From: Ilumatobacteraceae bacterium
GTDB lineage: Bacteria; Actinomycetota; Acidimicrobiia; Acidimicrobiales; Ilumatobacteraceae
Assembly: GCA_025358075.1 (NCBI GenBank)
Contig: JANYKU010000097.1
Span: forward strand, 1 to 64,000
Reading direction: 5' to 3'
Length of the DNA stretch: 64,000 bases
The first letter of the stretch is position 1; the number at the start of each line of letters is the position of its first letter. Position numbers and translations under genes: made by a program. The notes beneath the pieces are model-generated. The model saw only the letters and a list, made by a program, of their open reading frames with translations. It was not told the origin of the DNA and ran no database searches. Of the stretch, positions 60,122-64,000 are shown piece by piece.

Positions 60122-60561
60122 AATGGGTAACCCGCGCCCGCCCCAAGACCGACCGCATCGCCTGCCCCTGGCTGATCCGCAACTTCATCGACCCCGACGC
60201 CGAGATCCTGTACGTCCCCAAGGAACAGGTCCTGACCGTCGCCGCCGAACAGGACGCACACAGCTTCGACGCACCCGGCGCCGAATACGACCACCGCGAC
60301 GGCAAGTGCACCTTCGAAGTCCTCCTCAACGAGTACCACCTCGACGACGACCCGACGCTGGCCCGTCTCGCCGAGATCGTCCACGCGGCCGACATTGACG
60401 AAGACATCGACACCCACCCCGCCGGCCCCGGCCTGCTCGCGATCGGGCTCGGTGGGCTCGACGTCGAGACCGACGACCACCGTCTGCTCGAACGGGCCAG
60501 CTTCGTCTACGACGCGCTCTACGCGTGGTGCCGGCAACAAGATGCCAAGGCCGGCGTCTGA
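60118..60561 (+). CDS. ChrB C-terminal-domain protein (copy 2)
   Basis: ATG 60118 is chosen, with CAGGAG upstream, at the conserved family start MKWVTRARPKTDRIACPWLIRNFIDPDAEI. AHSFDAPGAEYDHRDGKCTFEVLLNEYHLDDDPTLARLAEIVHAADI follows, again with the His/Cys/Glu set. It is a paralog of the 59155 product, roughly 40% identical by eye. Its stop overlaps the next start by one base (TGATG). Confidence 0.85.
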   Translation: MKWVTRARPKTDRIACPWLIRNFIDPDAEILYVPKEQVLTVAAEQDAHSFDAPGAEYDHRDGKCTFEVLLNEYHLDDDPTLARLAEIVHAADIDEDIDTHPAGPGLLAIGLGGLDVETDDHRLLERASFVYDALYAWCRQQDAKAGV

Positions 60562-61292
60562 TGGTCGAACACCTCGACTACGACGCCATCCGCGGCGAGA
60601 CCGTCGTGCAGGTCGCGAAGATGATGGCCGCCGCCGCGATCACTGCCCCCAAGTCCGGCGGCCAGATGTTCCTGCAGGGCAAGCACAACTTCATGGAGAC
60701 CATCATCGTCTCCGACAAAGAAACGAAGACGGCGCTGTCGACGTGGATGCGTGCCCGCGGGGCCGAGCGGCGCGAGACGATCTGGTACCGCGATGCCGAA
60801 GTTGCCGACGCCGTCGACGCGATCTTGTTCGTGGGTCTCAAGCCTGACTGGTATCCGCCGAACTACGACTGCGGCGCCTGCGGCTACGCCACCTGCGCAG
60901 AGTTCCTCCACGCCACCAGCGGCGTCCGCAAAGACTCCGCCGAGCTCGAATTCGCCGGCCCGGTGTGCAACCTGCGCGACATCGACCTCGGCATAGCCGT
61001 CGGCTCCGCCGCGAAGACCGCCGCCATCCACTCCATCGACTGCCGCTGCCAGACCCGCTCCGCAGTCGCCGCCCGCAAGCTCGGCATCATCACCGCCGAC
61101 CACGCCGTCGCACTCTCACTGTCGATGACCCCGAAAGCCGTCGGCTTCGACCGCCGCTTCCCCGAAGTCGACTTCGACACCATCGACTTGCCATCGACCG
61201 GCACTCTGCCGGTCGGCGTCGAGGGAGCCGCCCGCCACGGCGGCATCCGCAACCGGCAGCAACCACGCCAGCCCATCAGACCCACGAGCTGA
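60561..61292 (+). CDS. DUF2148 ferredoxin-domain protein
   Basis: ATG 60561 overlaps the ChrB_C stop (TGATG). The ~243-aa protein has the Cys cluster YDCGACGYATCAEFLHA near residue 95-110, plus CNL and CRCQT further on, suiting an Fe-S cluster, and MFLQGKHNFMETIIVSDKE. DUF2148 proteins are mostly archaeal/anaerobe; here it sits in a chromate-type operon, so an electron-transfer role in metal reduction is conceivable. The antisense strand of its second half is also an open frame (PAP2 tail). Confidence 0.8.
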   Translation: MVEHLDYDAIRGETVVQVAKMMAAAAITAPKSGGQMFLQGKHNFMETIIVSDKETKTALSTWMRARGAERRETIWYRDAEVADAVDAILFVGLKPDWYPPNYDCGACGYATCAEFLHATSGVRKDSAELEFAGPVCNLRDIDLGIAVGSAAKTAAIHSIDCRCQTRSAVAARKLGIITADHAVALSLSMTPKAVGFDRRFPEVDFDTIDLPSTGTLPVGVEGAARHGGIRNRQQPRQPIRPTS

Positions 61293-61906
61293 CGCGTAGC
61301 GAACGTCGCCCGTCGACAGTGGGTGGCCGCTTCGGCGTTGGTGACGAGCGGCCGCAACGGGGTCCCTGTCAGCCACGTTGCGATGCGGCGCAGGAGTGGC
61401 ACGATCACGAACCATCCAACGGTGGAAACGAGACCACCCAGCGCAAGTCCCGCGAGGACATCGCCGGGATAGTGGGCGCCGACGTACACACGGGTGAACG
61501 CCATCAAGATCGCGAGGGCGGTGGCGATGATGCCCCATCGCCGGTTGGCGAACAGCAGCCCGACCGCCACGGCGCCGGCAACGGTCGCGTGGTCGCTGGG
61601 GAACGAGAAGTCGGTGGTCTTGTCAACGAGCAGGTGGACGTTGGCCATCGTCTCGTATGGTCGGGCTCGATCGATTGTGCCTCCGATGATCTGCCCGACA
61701 CCGAGCGCGATCAATGCGGCGGTCGCTGCCCATACGCTTGCGGCGACGGCGGTGAGGTCGGCGTGCTGACGTCCGTCGATGTAGGCGACCAGCAGCAGCA
61801 CGGCGAACAACACGATGCCGTATCCGGCGTTCGCTTTGAAGAGGCTGTGTGCCCAGCTGGTCCGGTCGGCAAGTCGGTTGATCCAGCGGAAGATGCTGCC
61901 ATCCAT
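60884..61906 (-). CDS. PAP2-family phosphatase with antisense C-terminal extension
   Basis: ATG 61906 gives a protein whose residues ~1-205 form a PAP2 membrane phosphatase: KxxxxxxRP-like DRARPYETM, FSFPSDHATVAGAVAV, and FTRVYVGAHYPGDVLAG, with five to six helices. It could act on undecaprenyl or phosphatidyl pyrophosphates. After about base 61300 the frame simply continues for ~135 Arg/Ser/Thr-rich codons antisense to the DUF2148 gene, with no family resemblance. The native stop seems lost. The start overlaps the DUF1232 stop (TGATG). Confidence 0.75.
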   Translation of the reverse strand: MDGSIFRWINRLADRTSWAHSLFKANAGYGIVLFAVLLLVAYIDGRQHADLTAVAASVWAATAALIALGVGQIIGGTIDRARPYETMANVHLLVDKTTDFSFPSDHATVAGAVAVGLLFANRRWGIIATALAILMAFTRVYVGAHYPGDVLAGLALGGLVSTVGWFVIVPLLRRIATWLTGTPLRPLVTNAEAATHCRRATFATRQLVGLMGWRGCCRLRMPPWRAAPSTPTGRVPVDGKSMVSKSTSGKRRSKPTAFGVIDSESATAWSAVMMPSLRAATAERVWQRQSMEWMAAVFAAEPTAMPRSMSRRLHTGPANSSSAESLRTPLVAWRNSAQVA

Positions 61907-62319
61907 CAGTGAGCTCGAGTTGTCGTCGTGATCGATGCGGTCGACGGTGCCAGGCGGTCGAGGATCCGACGCTCGGCTGGCCATGCCTCGACGAGGACGT
62001 CAGGCGGGACGCGCCGCGCCGCGTACCTCAACGCCAACGCGACAACGACGATGTCATCGAGTGGGCCGATGATCGGAAGGAACTCCGGGATGAGATCGAT
62101 CGGCGACAACACCCACAGCCCGGCGATCGCCACTGCGACCTTGACCCGACGAGGGACTCGCGGGTCCTTGCGCAGCTTGCGTGCCGTGGTGACGCACGCC
62201 GGCAGCACCGAGGCGAGGTCCTTTGCCAGGCCAGGTGGCAGCCGCTTGGCCAGCACGATCATCACGATCCAGGACACAGCGATCACGATCGCGGCGATGA
62301 GCAACCAGTGCAGCAACAT
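61906..62319 (-). CDS. DUF1232 (YkvA-like) membrane protein
   Basis: The real start is ATG 62319; the track's 287-aa frame is antisense to the ChrB-N gene. The ~137-aa protein has an N-terminal helix (LLIAAIVIAVSWIVMIVLA). The DUF1232 signature follows: LRKDPRVPRRVKVAVAIAGLWVLSPIDLIPEFLPIIGPLDDIVVVALALRY. Function is unknown in the family. It is divergent from the second ChrB-N gene over 27 bases containing the palindrome, so ChrB-N could also control it and the PAP2 gene. Confidence 0.85.
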   Translation of the reverse strand: MLLHWLLIAAIVIAVSWIVMIVLAKRLPPGLAKDLASVLPACVTTARKLRKDPRVPRRVKVAVAIAGLWVLSPIDLIPEFLPIIGPLDDIVVVALALRYAARRVPPDVLVEAWPAERRILDRLAPSTASITTTTRAH

Positions 62320-62331
62320 GTACTGAAGGAG

Positions 62332-62347
62332 TGTAACGTCTGTTACA
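62332..62347. promoter_or_regulatory. Second ChrB-type operator TGTAAC-N4-GTTACA
   Basis: TGTAACGTCTGTTACA has the same half-sites and spacer as the palindrome at 58653. It occupies the 27-base gap between the divergent DUF1232 and ChrB-N starts; its last base is the A of the ChrB-N ATG. Binding here would block both start regions. Confidence 0.7.
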
Positions 62348-62898
62348 TGTCGTCGCGTGTCGGTCGTGAGGCGTGGACGGTGTTGATCGTCCGTGTCCCG
62401 TCTGAGCCGTCGCGACACCGGGTTGCGGTGTGGCGCGAGTTGCGCCGAGTCGGCGCTGTGCAACTTGGCCAAGGAAGCTGGGCGCTGCCCGACGCGCCGC
62501 CATTCGACGGCTTCGTTGACAAGATCGTCACCCTCGTCGGCCAACACGAGGGTGAGGTACTCGCGCTGTCCGCGTCCGCAATCGACGCGATCACACGCGA
62601 GCAGATCCGCAGCCTGTATGACGAGGCCCGCCGCGCCGAGTGGACCGAGTTCGTGTCCGAGTGCGGCAAGTGCCTCACCGAACTGGACAAGGAGATCCGC
62701 AACAAGAAGTTCACCCTCTCTGAGCTCGACGAGGAAGAACAGAACGTCGAGCGACTCCGCCGCTGGCACCGCGAGCTCCGCTCGCGAGACGTCTTCGACT
62801 CAGTCGACGAGGGCGAGATCCAGACCGAGCTCGACGCCTGCACCGCTGCGCTCGAGCGATTCACCGAACTCGTGTATAACGCCGTCGGCCTCGACTGA
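62347..62898 (+). CDS. ChrB N-terminal-domain protein (copy 2)
   Basis: ATG 62347 aligns with the start of the first ChrB-N protein; the track's extension is antisense to DUF1232. The ~183-aa protein has WTVLIVRVPSEPSRHRVAVWRELRRVGAVQLGQGSWALP, then SAIDAITREQIRSLYDEARRAEW, FVSECGKCLTELDKEI and a long Glu/Arg coiled coil, ending without a ChrB_C domain. It probably binds the flanking palindrome. No ChrB_C or transporter follows it within 700 bases. Confidence 0.8.
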   Translation: MSSRVGREAWTVLIVRVPSEPSRHRVAVWRELRRVGAVQLGQGSWALPDAPPFDGFVDKIVTLVGQHEGEVLALSASAIDAITREQIRSLYDEARRAEWTEFVSECGKCLTELDKEIRNKKFTLSELDEEEQNVERLRRWHRELRSRDVFDSVDEGEIQTELDACTAALERFTELVYNAVGLD

Positions 62899-63593
62899 AC
62901 CCAGAGGCGCCGCTTGCGAGACGCGATCGGTCACGAGGACCTCGCCCGCGGCAGTCGGGACGTTGACACTGCCATTCGTGTCGCGTCGGCGGGCCGGAAA
63001 CGGCTCGCGGGTGGCGAGTGTCGATGCGTGCCACTCGGTGCGAGCTTTGCGTAGGCGATGCGACGCTGACGTCGTTCTAGGGCTGACGGGGCAACGTCGC
63101 TGCCCGGTGTCGAGTGCGAACAGCGAAGGCACGCAGCGGAGCGGGAGCGATACCCCCCGCCGATCGATCTTGTCGGCGGGTCCGGCCAGGGCTTGGCCAG
63201 CGTGATCAACGTTGCCGTGATGCATTGCCTCGAATTGAAGCGTGCAGTCAGAACGCATCCGCCGAAGCTCCAATCGCGTGAACGCTCGCGGACTCAGGAA
63301 GGGGCGAGGCCACGTCTCGACGCAAATGGAACGAAATGTAACGAATGCCGCGTGACATTTGCGCCTGGCTTGGGTGCGAGCGATGAACCTCGAACCGTAG
63401 TTGCGAGGACCCGAGGACCAGACGTTGCGTACTCCCATAGCCTCGACCGGGAATCCGAGGTCTCGTCGGTCGAGCGGACTCGGCGGAAAGGTGCGCATCC
63501 GCCTGCGCGATGCCCGACGCACTCCGATCTCTGTACCAAGATGTCTTGAATGCAACGGCGAGAAGGAGCTCAGTCGTCGGCGGGCCGCCGGCC
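62899..63593. other. Gene-poor region before the manA-like gene
   Basis: No convincing gene in about 695 bases; the track's frames here are Arg/Ser-rich shadows. One hairpin, CCCGCCGA (63156-63163) with TCGGCGGG (63173-63180), could terminate or fold. It may be the decayed edge of the accessory block. Confidence 0.45.
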
Positions 63594-64000
63594 ATGAAGC
63601 CGATCCATCTGAGTGGCAATCAGTTCGAGCATTTCTACGTGGGCGGCGGCGCGATCGCGGCGTTCCGAGGCATGGGCCCTGCGCCGCCGAAGACGCCGGA
63701 GGACTGGGTTGCATCGACGACGGCGCGATATGGCCAGCAGACACTCGGCCTCAGTTCGCTACCCGACGGGCGGCTGCTCGTTGACGCCATCGCCGCCGAG
63801 CCGTTGTCTTGGCTGGGCGCCGAGCACCGGGCAGCCTTTGGTGACTCCACGGAGCTCCTTGTCAAGCTGCTCGATGCGGGAGAACGGCTGGTCGTTCATT
63901 GCCACCCGACCCGCGAGTTCGCGACCCAGCATCTTGGCTGTGCTCATGGCAAGACCGAAGCGTGGCTGGTGTTGGAGACGGCGGCTCCAGAGACGTTCGT
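63594..64000 (+). CDS. manA: Class I mannose-6-phosphate isomerase, 5' part (runs off the window)
   Basis: This frame was missed by the track because it has no stop before base 64000. From ATG 63594 it reads MKPIHLSGNQFEHFYVGGGA, AAFRGMGPAPPKTPEDWVAS, LLVKLLDAGERLVVHCHPTREFA, then HLGCAHGKTEAWLVLET. The H-C-H-P metal region and GKTEAW are the diagnostic type I phosphomannose isomerase elements that bind Zn2+ and substrate. It interconverts mannose-6-phosphate and fructose-6-phosphate. TTG 63546 is an alternative start. At least 135 codons are present; about half to two thirds of the gene lies outside. Confidence 0.85.
   Translation, partial: MKPIHLSGNQFEHFYVGGGAIAAFRGMGPAPPKTPEDWVASTTARYGQQTLGLSSLPDGRLLVDAIAAEPLSWLGAEHRAAFGDSTELLVKLLDAGERLVVHCHPTREFATQHLGCAHGKTEAWLVLETAAPETF

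Noticed and set aside
62800-63744. 314-aa minus-strand frame
   Set aside because: Low-complexity Arg/Ser/Pro composition and it opposes the manA-like gene and the end of ChrB-N.
1-64000. CRISPR array or complete insertion sequence
   Set aside because: No regularly spaced repeats of CRISPR type and no transposase or integrase motif in any frame that I read.

Overview
The window is a GC-rich actinobacterial chromosome segment. An Acidimicrobiia (Ilumatobacter-like) host is my best inference. The basis is the gene set (DUF4916 NUDIX-like, DUF3052, DUF2505, CtpE-type P-ATPase, GT39/GT2-GtrA pair, secreted subtilase with repeated 'LDTR...GYF' domains), frequent GTG/TTG starts, and possibly leaderless ArsR genes. 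No rRNA or CRISPR array was seen; one tRNA gene is present. I could not run searches, so family names rest on motifs read by eye.

Region 1 (about 1-13.2 kb) looks like an integrated mobile or defence island. It holds an AbiEi/AbiEii-type (type IV) toxin-antitoxin pair behind an inverted repeat, two unrecognised proteins, two small HTH proteins behind a 20-bp-period direct repeat, and a MobF relaxase-helicase cut by two consecutive in-frame stops. These are followed by an unknown protein and a tightly coupled cassette of short peptide, ATP-grasp ligase and membrane protein that resembles an ATP-grasp RiPP locus. The island ends at debris: the last codons of an acyl-CoA dehydrogenase gene, strong palindromes and the first 44 codons of a VOC-family gene.

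Region 2 (13.5-18.8 kb) has a DUF2071 gene and, on the minus strand, a five-gene operon with 4-base overlaps: kelch beta-propeller protein, short ATP-grasp-partner-like protein, RimK-like ATP-grasp ligase, a HECLE-motif protein and a 62-aa Lys-tailed peptide. This is my leading candidate for an undescribed system.

Region 3 (18.9-58.1 kb) is mostly ordinary chromosome. It has an FAD oxidoreductase, a frameshifted Tat-exported multicopper oxidase, a DUF4118 sensor-like protein, two FtsX-type permeases (one with its ATPase), a DoxX-like protein, two related ArsR/AHSA1 loci (one fused, one split) with matching operators, cell-envelope glycosyltransferases, an L,D-transpeptidase, an M23 peptidase, a subtilase, an Fpg/Nei glycosylase, a large cyclase-AAA-TPR regulator, a 1-Cys peroxiredoxin, an SDR, a methyltransferase and a P-type ATPase.

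Region 4 (58.2-64 kb) starts at tRNA-Arg(CCT) and carries a chromate-resistance-like accessory block: split and duplicated ChrB domains, an MFS transporter reduced to its last 61 residues, a monooxygenase-like protein, a DUF2148 ferredoxin-like protein, PAP2 and DUF1232 membrane proteins, and a second ChrB-N gene under the same 16-bp palindrome. The window ends inside a class I mannose-6-phosphate isomerase gene.
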